Assembly (NCBI GenBank): GCA_003979345.1
Contig: RYVZ01000053.1
Location: 1-9,887, forward strand
Direction: 5' to 3'
Source: Lachnospiraceae bacterium
GTDB taxonomy: Bacteria > Bacillota > Clostridia > Lachnospirales > Lachnospiraceae
DNA length: 9,887 nucleotides
Shown: positions 1-8,200 of the stretch, one piece after another
How the letters are laid out: each line of letters begins with the position of its first letter
Position numbering within the stretch: the first letter of the stretch is position 1
Translations under genes and position numbers: made by a program
The notes under the pieces: generated by a model
Told to the model about the DNA's origin: nothing
The model's input: only the letters and a program-made list of their open reading frames with translations
Databases searched by the model: none

Positions 1-96
1 GCCAAACAAACTAAATAGCAACAAAAGCAGTATCAGCCGCCCCGACCGGATCAATTCCATACCTTCTTTTTTAATAAATGCCGTCCACTGTCTCAT
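1..96 (-). CDS. ABC-2-type transporter permease, N-terminal fragment
   Basis: Only the first 32 codons are present; the gene runs off the window start. The product begins MRQWTAFIKKEG, followed by MELIRSGRLI and a run of leucines that starts a first transmembrane helix (about residues 21-32). A short cytoplasmic, basic N-terminus of the form KKE-x-MELIRSG before the first helix is typical of ABC-2 permeases encoded just after a stand-alone ATPase. The ATG lies about 11 bases after a GGAGGG stretch, a slightly long spacing. The frame is open further upstream and contains a TTG nine codons earlier (before ADWRERVQ), so that alternative start cannot be excluded. It would form the membrane channel for the ATPase encoded at 149-1051. 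The permease assignment rests mainly on context because so little of it is visible. Confidence 0.72.
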   Translation of the reverse strand, partial: MRQWTAFIKKEGMELIRSGRLILLLLLFSLFG

Positions 97-152
97 CTGT
101 ACGCGCTCCCTCCAATCAGCCAAAGTTCTTCGCCGCGTTCCCTGTCCTTCAT
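93..152 (-). CDS. Possible 19-codon micro-ORF bridging ATPase and permease
   Basis: A 19-codon frame (product begins MKDRERGEELW and ends GGSAYR) starts at an ATG that overlaps the ATPase stop in an ATGA, and ends in a TGA that overlaps the permease ATG in a second ATGA. The frame therefore fills exactly the 52-base gap between the two genes. The SD-like GGAGGG for the permease lies inside it. What is seen is only the geometry; translation is inference. It could be a coupling leader that carries ribosomes from the ATPase stop to the permease start, or simple chance in a short gap. No known peptide family is recognised. Confidence 0.25.
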   Translation of the reverse strand: MKDRERGEELWLIGGSAYR

Positions 153-1051
153 CTGCCTGCCGCCTCCATAAAAAGATCCTCCAGTGTAGGCTCTAAACGC
201 TCCATGCGCTCTATGATAAAATCACCGCATGACAGACATTGCAATAATGCCTTTTGGTCTTCTGCCGCCTGACCTTCCAACAGCACTTTCTGACCTTCCT
301 GCCTTTTCCCGCTGCCGAAGCTATGCAAAAAGCGCTGTGCCTCATCCGCAGACACAAACTCCAGTTCAACTCCCCGGCTTTTTCTCTTTGCCCGTACCTC
401 TTCAAGCGTTCCCTCCAGTGCGATTACTCCGTCATGCAAAAAAGCGATACGGTCGCAGATGCGCTCGACGTCGGATAAAATATGCGTAGAAAAAATAACC
501 GTCGTCCGCTCTTTTACCGCCTGCAGGACCTCCAAAATTTCTTTTCTGCCGACCGGATCAAGCGCCGAAGTCGGCTCGTCGCAGATCAACAGGTCAGGGC
601 TGTTCAACAGCGCCTGTGCGATCCCAAGCCGCTGTTTCATTCCGCGCGAGAAACCTTTGATCCTCTTATTCACGCCTCCAAGCCCGACCAGTTCCAGCAT
701 TTCGGCAGATCTCTTCCTGATCTCATCCCGGCGCATACCGGTGACCTCACCGCACAGGGCAAGATATTCCGCTGGCGTCATAAAACCGTAAAACTCCGGC
801 ACATCCGGCAGATACCCGATATAGCGGTTCGTTCTGTTCTCGCCGTATACAACCGTCTTATCTTTCACGCGCACTTCGCCGCTATCCGGCTTTAATAAAC
901 CGAGCACACATTTCATGGTCGTCGTTTTACCCGCCCCGTTTAAGCCGATAAACCCATACACCGAATGTTCGGGTACCGAAAAATCTACATTGCGCAGTAC
1001 TTCGTCTGCGCCGAATGATTTTTTTATATGGGATAATGTCAGAACATTCAT
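149..1051 (-). CDS. ABC transporter ATP-binding protein (YxlF/CcmA-like)
   Basis: This is a 300-residue cytoplasmic ATPase that would power the ABC-2 permease starting at 96. Visible motifs are Walker A GLNGAGKTT (36-44), signature FSRGMKQRL (134-142, with SRG in place of SGG, common in this subfamily), Walker B LLICDEP with D158 and E159, a D-loop SALD (162-165) and the switch histidine H190 in STH. The nucleotide-binding domain fills residues 4-220; the last 80 residues form the small C-terminal extension usual in this export family. The start is MNVLTLSHIKK: it has a GAGAGG site seven bases upstream and overlaps the stop of the PLDc_N gene by ATGA. An ATG 26 codons further upstream would run through that gene and is less likely. 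The substrate is unknown. Family function is near certain; the link to YxlF is by operon layout. Confidence 0.95.
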   Translation of the reverse strand: MNVLTLSHIKKSFGADEVLRNVDFSVPEHSVYGFIGLNGAGKTTTMKCVLGLLKPDSGEVRVKDKTVVYGENRTNRYIGYLPDVPEFYGFMTPAEYLALCGEVTGMRRDEIRKRSAEMLELVGLGGVNKRIKGFSRGMKQRLGIAQALLNSPDLLICDEPTSALDPVGRKEILEVLQAVKERTTVIFSTHILSDVERICDRIAFLHDGVIALEGTLEEVRAKRKSRGVELEFVSADEAQRFLHSFGSGKRQEGQKVLLEGQAAEDQKALLQCLSCGDFIIERMERLEPTLEDLFMEAAGR

Positions 1052-1251
1052 CCTACATCCTCTCTTCCAAATATAAAATATAAGACCGGTCCGATAAATT
1101 CCATTCCCGCGATCACGACGATGAGCCACAGCGTGCGGCTTCCCCTCTTATACGTCTTATGTGTCAGCACATGGTACAGCGTATACGCCAGCAGCGCAAA
1201 CTGCATGACAATCAGCGGAATCAAAAACGGCAATATTTCTTTCAGCTCCAT
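1048..1251 (-). CDS. PLDc_N-domain small membrane protein (YxlE-like)
   Basis: The product is 67 residues with two predicted membrane helices (about 7-29 and 41-62) separated by a short basic loop HKTYKRGSRT. The second helix ends in the family signature GPVLYFIFGR. This is the stand-alone form of the phospholipase D N-terminal (PLDc_N) domain; it has no catalytic HKD motif, so no lipase activity is expected. In Bacillus subtilis YxlE, of the same type, is encoded directly before the YxlF ATPase and YxlG permease and takes part in negative control of SigY. Here too it precedes the ATPase, with an ATGA overlap. The ATG has an excellent GGGGAGGAG site eight bases upstream. A role as an accessory or regulatory subunit of the transporter is inferred from this conserved neighbourhood. 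Confidence 0.88.
   Translation of the reverse strand: MELKEILPFLIPLIVMQFALLAYTLYHVLTHKTYKRGSRTLWLIVVIAGMEFIGPVLYFIFGREDVG
1059..1064 (-). promoter_or_regulatory. Ribosome binding site deciding the ATPase start
   Basis: GAGAGG lies seven bases before the ATG at 1051, inside the last codons of the PLDc_N gene. It supports the start at 1051 over the in-frame ATG at 1129. Confidence 0.65.
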
Positions 1252-1336
1252 AACTCTTTCTCCTCCCCACGGACAGCTTCTTTGTATTTCAGCTTCCTTT
1301 ATATCGACACATTTCAGTCAAACACAGCCCGACCGC

Positions 1337-2467
1337 CTATTCTCCGGCAATTCCGGTCAGTCTCTCTTTTATCCGTTCAAACGAAGGATTCCCCTGCAGC
1401 GCCGCAAACGCGGGATGCATCAGTGTCTGCGGAAGACTTTCCACGACAGTTTTTCGGCTGCGCGGAGGATAAGGTCCTGCGTCTAGCCGCTCAAACCACT
1501 CCTCCATCCGGTTGAAATACGAATCCCCGTGAAGGGCAAGCTCTTTTCCGGACATTAGCTCCGTAATACAATCTGCATAGCGGCAAAGCTGCACAAGCGC
1601 GGACTCCTTTTCCCCGCAGGACGCAAAAGACACCGCCGCCTGATACGCAAACTGCGCCATGCCATTCGGATTCAGTTTTGTAAGCCCGTACGCATGACCG
1701 ATCTGCTCCACGCGTGATACTGTCTCTGTGACGACCGGCAGCTCTCTCATATGCACCGATAAATACTGTCCCGCGTTTGCAACAAGCGAAAAAATATGAC
1801 AATACATACAACACTGGGTATAGCTGTCCGCCTTCGCGTCCTCCCCTTTCATCCTGTACGCCTGCGTCAGAATCGTATCCGTCTGAGTCATCAGCCTCAC
1901 AAGACTGTTCGCCTCTTCCAAAAGCTCCACAACTTCATCCGCCCTGCCAAGCAAAAGGCAAATGAACGCCCGTATTGCTGCCGCGTCACTGCACAGCGCC
2001 ACGTCCTTTCCGGCACTCTCCACACGCAGGCATAACTCCGCCGCTGCCTCCAGGATCTTTGTCTGCGCTTTCTCATCATCAGCCAGCATATAGTGATTGA
2101 GCCAGAGTAATCCGATCTGAAGCAAAAGAGGATAGCAGGAATAATAACGCTTTACATACTCATAGCTCTCCTCCATGACCTCACGAAACAGGCATTTGCC
2201 AAATTTCGCGGATAACTCCTGATAGATCTTTTGAATCTGCTGTCTGGACAGCTGCGGTTCATAACCGATCAACTCGTCGATGCGGATATCAAAAAACGAT
2301 GCCAAAAGCGACAGGAGCGTAATATCCGGCATGGTCTGCCCATTCTCCCATTTAGAAACAGATGCCTTCGTCACACCGACAAAATCCGCAAGCTCTTCCT
2401 GTCGGATCTTTCTTTCACGGCGCAGCCTTAAGATATTCTCTCCAATCTTACATTGATTTGCATTCAT
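1337..2467 (-). CDS. XRE-family transcriptional regulator with helical repeat C-terminus
   Basis: The 376-residue product has an N-terminal Cro/C1-type helix-turn-helix at about residues 8-66 (core EELADFVGVTKASVSKWENG, then PDITLLSLLASFFDIRIDELIG). The rest is all-helical and looks like TPR-type repeats: paired amphipathic helices at about 75-330, with segments such as ALVQLCRYADCITEL. Such C-terminal domains often bind a peptide or ligand and control the N-terminal DNA-binding domain. The start has an AAGGAGG site seven bases upstream. The gene is first in a unit with the PLDc_N protein, ATPase and permease, 85 bases ahead of the next start, so it likely controls its own operon. It carries several cysteines (for example C219, C220 and C223), but there is no clear metal-site pattern. 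The inducer is unknown. Confidence 0.92.
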   Translation of the reverse strand: MNANQCKIGENILRLRRERKIRQEELADFVGVTKASVSKWENGQTMPDITLLSLLASFFDIRIDELIGYEPQLSRQQIQKIYQELSAKFGKCLFREVMEESYEYVKRYYSCYPLLLQIGLLWLNHYMLADDEKAQTKILEAAAELCLRVESAGKDVALCSDAAAIRAFICLLLGRADEVVELLEEANSLVRLMTQTDTILTQAYRMKGEDAKADSYTQCCMYCHIFSLVANAGQYLSVHMRELPVVTETVSRVEQIGHAYGLTKLNPNGMAQFAYQAAVSFASCGEKESALVQLCRYADCITELMSGKELALHGDSYFNRMEEWFERLDAGPYPPRSRKTVVESLPQTLMHPAFAALQGNPSFERIKERLTGIAGE

Positions 2468-2488
2468 CAGGATTCCTCCTTTTTGAAT

Positions 2489-2517
2489 ATTATCCTCCGT
2501 ATATGGTAAAAAAACAA
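2489..2517 (-). promoter_or_regulatory. Candidate sigma-A promoter of the XRE-transporter operon
   Basis: On the minus strand a -35 TTGTTT (2517-2512) and a -10 GATAAT (2494-2489) are 17 bases apart, with a T-run right after the -35. The -10 ends 21 bases before the XRE start codon, so the leader would be very short but still contains the AAGGAGG site. A regulator bound near here could block transcription directly. No convincing operator palindrome was found. Confidence 0.5.
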
Positions 2518-2591
2518 GCGAGCTATGCGATACATTGAGAAATCAAATCAACTTATAGGAAACTTTTTGCTTCGACCGCCGGTTAAAATGT

Positions 2592-2634
2592 AAAAAACAA
2601 CGCCTGACTGTAAGTATTTGCTTTGTCAGACGCT
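2592..2634 (-). terminator. Rho-independent terminator after the GH3 gene
   Basis: On the minus strand AGCGTCTGAC and GTCAGGCGTT form a 10-base-pair stem with two G-U pairs, around a 16-base loop, followed by GTTTTTTAC. Read on the plus strand the stem would have two A-C mismatches, so the polarity fits termination of the GH3 transcript. It lies about 190 bases past the GH3 stop and just ahead of the XRE promoter, separating the two units. Confidence 0.65.
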
Positions 2635-2657
2635 GTCTTCCATTCTATTTTTTTCTG

Positions 2658-2813
2658 TTATCTTCTTTTATGTTTAGTGCTTTTTCTTCTTTTGCTGGCT
2701 TTTCTCTTTTCTGTCTTTACCTTTTCCGCTTTTTCTTTTACCGCATTTCCGGTCTTGTCATTCTATGACGCAGCCCTCACTGCTTTCCATGCGGCTTCTG
2801 CCTGACCAGCCAT
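2658..2813 (-). pseudogene. Lys/Arg-rich frame interrupted by one amber codon, possible remnant
   Basis: The gap between the GH3 stop and the terminator is strongly purine-rich on the minus strand. One frame reads 16 residues (MAGQAEAAWKAVRAAS), a TAG at 2765-2763, then 34 more residues ending KHKRR and TAA. Of those 34 residues 16 are Lys or Arg (for example VKEKAEKVKTEKRKASKRRK). The composition recalls basic nucleic-acid-binding tails, but no family is recognised. The ATG has no good Shine-Dalgarno site. It could be a decayed small gene, a tail once joined to something else, or simply a purine-rich 3' untranslated region. The other 356 bases of this intergenic stretch hold only the terminator and the promoter listed separately. 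Confidence 0.2.
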
Positions 2814-2823
2814 CTTTCACAGA

Positions 2824-5196
2824 TCACTTTTTTAATGCAGCGTTTGCCTCATCGATCATCTCCGCAAGCATCTGCCTCGTCAGACTGCCGTCGCCAAAGC
2901 TTAGATTTCCGCGGATCGGCGTCTGCTCCATCATGGATTTCTGCATTTCTTCGTTGATCGCTTCCTCCGCCGCAGATTTCTCTTTTTCCGATTCTTTCGC
3001 GTCGCGCGAAACCCATCCGGCTTCTGCGGAAAAGCCGTCGTCCTCCGATACGCTTTCCTCCGCATTTACGATCTGAGGCATATAATTCTTTAACAGAGGA
3101 TCCATAATCTCCCGGATTTCAGGATGCTCCAACAGTTCATCTAATGTTGTGTTAAAATCGACCATAAACGGAAGTCTGGTCGTGGATTCCACGGCAACAG
3201 TCTCCGTAAGCCGGATATCACGCGAGGAAGCGGCAATTTCGATCCCGTAGACGCCGCTCTCTGCATACCAGTCATGAATTTCCGTATTAAAATAAGAAAA
3301 TGCCCGCTTCTCCAGCTCAAAGGTCACGGTCTTTGTCTGTCCGGGTTTTAAGAACACCTTCGTAAATCCGCGTAGTTCTCTGACCGGACGATTCGCAGCG
3401 CCCTGCGGATTGCGCACATAAAGCTGCACTATTTCTTTTCCCGCCGTTTTTCCCGTATTTTTAATATCGGCGCTGACTGTCAGCGTATCCGTATCCTTTA
3501 TGCTTTTAGCACTGATGCGCAGATTGCTGTAAGAAAACGTCGTATAGCTCAAGCCATGTCCAAACGGAAACAGCACATCCATCTCCCGCTTATCGTAATA
3601 ACGGTAGCCGACAAAAATGCCCTCACGATACTGTACTCTGTTTTTCTCGCCCGGGAAGTTCAGCCAGGACGGATTATCCTGCACCCTCAACGGGAAGGTC
3701 TCCGCAAGCTTGCCGCTCGGATTTACTTTTCCAAAGAGCACGTTGACCGCAGCGCCGCCGACCGCCTGCCCGCCCAGATAGACTTCCACGACTGCCTTGA
3801 CCTCATTGATCCACGGCATCTCAACCGGAGAGCCATTGTGCAGCACCACGACCGTATTGGGCTGTACCTTCGCCACCTCACTGATCAGATAGTTCTGACA
3901 TTGCGGCATGGACATATGTTTTCTATCATATCCCTCGGACTCAAAATTATCCGGAAGTCCCGCAAAGATCACCGCCGTCTCTGCCTGCGAAGCGGCAACC
4001 ACCGCCTTGCGGACAAGCTCTTTATCGATCTCATCTCTCTCATCTTCATAACCCTGCGTATAGCTGATATTTGCCTTAATGCCATAGGCCGGATTATTGA
4101 CCGCATCCATTGCGCTCTCAACCTTAAAACAATTGATATGGGAACTGCCGCCCCCCTGAAAACGCGGCTTTTCGGCATATTTCCCGATAAATGCAATACT
4201 GCCGCGGTTCTGCAACGGTAATATCTGCTCATTCTTCAAAAGAACAATACATTCTTCCTCGATCTTACGGCTCAGTTCATGATCGGCATTCATATTCCAG
4301 ACCGTATCCGGCTGTGCCTGCTCGGTATAGCGGTACACGATATTCAGTATCCGCTCCACCGCCTGATCAAGTACGCGCTCATCCAGTGTCCCGTTTTTGA
4401 CTGCCTCCACGATCAGCTTATCGTTCTCACCTCTTGAAGCGGGCATTTCCAGCTCAAGCCCTGCTTCAAGACCTTTCACACGATCGTTGACCGCTCCCCA
4501 GTCGCTCATCACATAACCGTCGAATCCCCATTCATCCCGCAGAATATCCGTTAAAAACTCTCTGCTGTCAGCAACATGCAGCCCGTTTACACGGTTATAA
4601 GAACACATCACGGTCCATGGCTTCTGTTTTTTGACTGCACCTTCGAATGCCGCAAGATAGATCTCACGCAACGTTCTCTCATCGATCTCCGAACTGCTTG
4701 TCAGCCGGCGGTACTCCTGATTATTCGCCAGATAATGCTTTAAGCTCGTACCCACATTCTGGCTCTGCACGCCTTCAATATGCGCACCGGCAATCTCAGT
4801 TGCCAGATAGGGGTCTTCGCTGAAATACTCAAAATTCCGTCCACAGAGAGGAGAACGCTTGATATTCGCCGCCGGACCTAAGATCGTACCGACGCCGACT
4901 GCCTGACACTCTTTTCCGAGTGCTTCTCCCATTTCTTTTAGCAGCTCTCTGTCAAAGGACGCGCTTGTCGCACATGCAGTGGGAAAACAAACCGCTTTGA
5001 TACTGTCATTTACACCGAGATGGTCGGCTTCCTCATCCTGCTTGCGCAGTCCGTGCGGTCCGTCGCTGACCATATACGCCGGAATACCCAGACGTTCTAC
5101 CGCCTTGGTATGCCAAAAATCCTGACCCGAACACATTCCGGCTTTTTCCTCCAACGTCATCTGCGAAATCAATTCCCTCAATTTTGCCTGCTCCAT
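2824..5196 (-). CDS. Glycoside hydrolase family 3 beta-glucosidase, cytoplasmic
   Basis: The 790-residue enzyme should hydrolyse beta-glucosides (possibly beta-xylosides) from the non-reducing end. The GH3 N-terminal barrel covers about 5-290: VSDGPHGL with D45, GRNFEYFSEDP (119-129), K153-H154, and the nucleophile D232 in VMSDWGA. The C-terminal sandwich (about 315-555) carries the likely acid/base E421 in SEGYDR. A fibronectin-III-like domain follows (about 585-655; QLYVRNP and VRELRGFTKVFLKPGQ). There is no PA14 insert, signal peptide or membrane segment, so it acts inside the cell on imported oligosaccharides. Residues 711-755 form an acidic, Glu/Lys-rich, probably disordered linker before a closing segment TPIRGNLSFGDGSLTRQMLAEMI that is usual in clostridial relatives. 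The start MEQAKLREL is fixed by AGGAGG six bases upstream; an ATG at 5244 has no such site. It lies 68 bases after the GGDEF/EAL gene, so cotranscription is likely. Substrate preference is inferred from the family. Confidence 0.93.
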   Translation of the reverse strand: MEQAKLRELISQMTLEEKAGMCSGQDFWHTKAVERLGIPAYMVSDGPHGLRKQDEEADHLGVNDSIKAVCFPTACATSASFDRELLKEMGEALGKECQAVGVGTILGPAANIKRSPLCGRNFEYFSEDPYLATEIAGAHIEGVQSQNVGTSLKHYLANNQEYRRLTSSSEIDERTLREIYLAAFEGAVKKQKPWTVMCSYNRVNGLHVADSREFLTDILRDEWGFDGYVMSDWGAVNDRVKGLEAGLELEMPASRGENDKLIVEAVKNGTLDERVLDQAVERILNIVYRYTEQAQPDTVWNMNADHELSRKIEEECIVLLKNEQILPLQNRGSIAFIGKYAEKPRFQGGGSSHINCFKVESAMDAVNNPAYGIKANISYTQGYEDERDEIDKELVRKAVVAASQAETAVIFAGLPDNFESEGYDRKHMSMPQCQNYLISEVAKVQPNTVVVLHNGSPVEMPWINEVKAVVEVYLGGQAVGGAAVNVLFGKVNPSGKLAETFPLRVQDNPSWLNFPGEKNRVQYREGIFVGYRYYDKREMDVLFPFGHGLSYTTFSYSNLRISAKSIKDTDTLTVSADIKNTGKTAGKEIVQLYVRNPQGAANRPVRELRGFTKVFLKPGQTKTVTFELEKRAFSYFNTEIHDWYAESGVYGIEIAASSRDIRLTETVAVESTTRLPFMVDFNTTLDELLEHPEIREIMDPLLKNYMPQIVNAEESVSEDDGFSAEAGWVSRDAKESEKEKSAAEEAINEEMQKSMMEQTPIRGNLSFGDGSLTRQMLAEMIDEANAALKK

Positions 5197-5200
5197 TTCC

Positions 5201-5209
5201 TTCCTCCTT
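5201..5209 (-). promoter_or_regulatory. Ribosome binding site deciding the GH3 start
   Basis: AAGGAGGAA, with its AGGAGG core six bases from the ATG at 5196, matches the sites before the XRE and PLDc_N genes. It decides against the longer reading from the ATG at 5244. Confidence 0.75.
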
Positions 5210-5264
5210 TTTGAATTTATTGCCCGCCCGGCGGCATCCCGCATTTCGTGTCTTCCGGACAGTC

Positions 5265-8200
5265 TTATAGATCACTGCCATCCACATTCCGGTAAGAATA
5301 CCTGTTCTTTCCGGAATTTTTGCTTTCATAAAGAGCCTCATCGGCTTTTCCGAGACATTGCTCATAATCAAAGGTTTCCCTGCACATGATGGCAATACCA
5401 ATGCTGCAATAAATAGGCTGTGGTCTGTGCCCCGCCAGCTTTTTCTGAAATTCGTCCAGCCTTTGATCCAAAATCCCCCTTGATACATAATTTTTGAGAA
5501 AGACGACAAACTCATCGCCGCCGAACCGTCCGATATAATCCGTCCGCCGGAATGTTTCGCGTAAAATATCCACAAATGCGCATAGGACGTCATCTCCGCC
5601 CTGATGACCGTATTTATCATTAAAATCCTTAAAATCGTCAATATCCAGGATCAGAAATGCACAGGACTCACCCGCTCTGGCATCCTCTTCCATATACTGG
5701 ATCGTTTTTTCTTCAAATACTTTCCGGTTTAGGACATTTGTGAGCGGATCCCTTGTTGCGGCACGCTCGTTCTCAATCTGTCTTATCTTTTTATCGTTAA
5801 TATCCTTCAGATAATACAGCGCATACATCTTGCTTGTTTCCGGCTCCTGAAACGCATGCACGAACAGTTCCATCCAATGATAGTCATCCCCGTTCTTTCT
5901 ACGGAACTGCAGATTGATCGTCTCTTTTTTATCTTCATAGGACTGGCGGACATAATCCACACTGATATGACGGGAATACTCTTTATAATCGTCCACCGCC
6001 ACAACTTCCCGTGCGTACAGATCCTGAAGGCGCTGGAACGTCAGATGCTGCTGCCTCCCGATCGTTAAGTATTTTTCCCACAATCCTCCGCCCGAAAGCA
6101 TCATTCCGGTATCCATATCGACTTCGGCATATGCGCTTGTCTCGGAAAGAATCGCCTGATAGAAGTCCTCCTTCCGCACATACTGGCGCTTGATGGCTTC
6201 CCCTCTCGGCAAATGCTTATATAACATATCTTTGGTGATCAGGTGATATCCCTTGTATGTATAGATGCCGTCCTTCTCCTTGCTCAGCCGCCCGACACAA
6301 CGCACCGGAACCTCACCCAATACCGGATGGCACCAGGGATATTCGAGTTCTACGATCTTGCCCGTCAGCATCATATCGCGTACGGCGTCCCCGACATAAC
6401 CCTGATAGCCTTCGGCAATATTGCCATGCCAATGCTCATAACAGCTCTCACTGCTTACATTCTCTTCCACGCCGAGAAGCTTTCTCATGCCTCTGTCGAC
6501 ATACATGCGGCTGCTTCCCGTATTCGTATTCATCTCGATCATCCACATACCGATCCGCATATCCCTTAGAATATCTGCCTCACGGATAATATTGAGTGTT
6601 TCAGAGATCACTTCCTCTTTTGCGCTCCCCGTCATCATGCCTCTGCGGACCAAAAGATTTCCAAGCACCGGTACTGTACGCACTAAAAGTTCTTCATTAT
6701 ACGAAACTCTTTTCGGGTTATCGACACCGACAAAACCAAGTACCCTGCCGTCCTGCAGGATCGGTACTTCAATCAGCCTCCGTATATTTTGTGCCTCCAG
6801 CACCTTCCATGTATCCGGCGCCGCCTCCTTATAAACATTGATATCAGGAACCACTACAGCCCTGCCTGCCTCAAAATTATCCATCCACGGCTCTGTCAGC
6901 TCCTCCGGGATGGACAACAAATCCGCCTGTTTGCTCTCAATCTGATTCTCGCACCATTCATACAGATTGCACCAGGTGCGGCTGCTTTCGGAATATAAAA
7001 ACAGATAACAACGGTCCGCTTTATAAAATTCTCCGGTCTCATACAGATAATTTTGTACCGCCGATTCAAAGTCCTCCGGTTCTGTCAGCGCTGCCACACT
7101 AATCCAGGCCTGCTCTCCGGTCTCCAGACGTTCTTCCAGCTTCGCCTGCATCTGTCCTGCCGCGGAAAGATCGTAGGCGACTTCAAGACGTGCCGTTTTT
7201 CCGTTCCAGTGAATCAGTTTATCCCTGAGGAGCATCTTCACTCCCGGAGTCGTATCACCCCAGTCAGCAGTCACAAATTTCTCCGCATTCAGCAGCTGGT
7301 TATTACATTTCTCGCAAGGTTCGTCGGTTTTACGGCATACCCGGTAACATTTCTTCCCCTCATAATCATTTACCCCCGTAAACCGCTTTGCCGCAGTATT
7401 CATATAATACAGTTCATATGTATCCACATCGCTAATGTGAATGACCTCCTCAAGCTGATCCAAAACCGCCTTATACTCATTTTCGAGACAGCCTTCCGCA
7501 TGCCACTCCCGTCCTTTTGTCCCGTCCGGGTCTTCGGATAGGAGCCGCAAGCTCTTTTTCCAATCCTCCTGCTCCTTATTATCATAAAGATAACGTCGTT
7601 CAAATTCCTCTGCAGACACAGGCTTACTGAAATAGTATCCCTGCATCAGCTCCGGCATAAGTCCTTCCAGCACCCGCAGTTCGTCGATCGTCTCAACGCC
7701 TTCACAGCAGACGCGGATCTGGACGCTGTGCGCAAGTTCAAGTACATTTTGAAGCAGTCTGTAATTATATGCACTTAATTGAATGCTGTCAATGAAGCTT
7801 CTGTCGATCTTTACCTCATCCACCGCAAGACTTTTCAAATAACTTAAACCCGAATAACCGGTCCCGAAATCATCAACAGAAACCTGTATCCCGCGCCTTC
7901 CCCACTGATAAAACAGTTGATTAAAATTCGTAAAATCATGAAGCTGCATACTCTCCGTCAGCTCCATGATCACAGCGTCTCCTGGCAGCTTTAGCCGGTC
8001 AAGCAGTTCATAGATCGTATCGCTTAACTCTTTCTGCTGTAACTGCACATAGGAGAGATTGATGCTCATCGTAAACTTTGGGTTACACTTGCGCCATTCC
8101 TTACACTGGCGCATTGCCTCCTCCAGTACCCAGTTTCCAACCGGAACGATCATACCGTTCTGCTCTAATATATTGATAAATACATTCGGAGAAACCACAC

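Noticed and set aside
1052..1129. Earlier ATPase start at 1129
   Set aside because: It would overlap most of the PLDc_N C-terminus, and the extra 26 residues do not belong to the ATPase fold; the ATGA overlap at 1051 with a GAGAGG site is better.
1252..1336. Separate promoter for the PLDc_N-ABC genes
   Set aside because: TTGACT and TATAAA are present on the minus strand but only 12 bases apart, too close for a sigma-A promoter.
2623..2805. Plus-strand frame encoding a very hydrophobic peptide
   Set aside because: The Phe/Leu-rich content is the complement of the purine-rich minus strand, and the frame crosses the terminator; there is no ribosome site.
3556..4221. Plus-strand reading frame of 221 codons
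   Set aside because: It is antisense to the GH3 C-terminal domain, including the SEGYDR region; it is a shadow of codon bias.
5221..5236. GC-rich inverted repeat between the GGDEF/EAL and GH3 genes as a terminator
   Set aside because: The stem is imperfect with almost no room for a loop, and no T-run follows on the minus strand.
5197..5244. Earlier GH3 start at 5244
   Set aside because: The added 16 residues are not family-like and would place the strong AAGGAGGAA site inside the gene; the ATG at 5196 has ideal spacing.
5033..5641. Minus-strand frame of 202 codons spanning the GGDEF/EAL and GH3 junction
   Set aside because: It overlaps two well-supported genes in another frame and has no recognisable domain.
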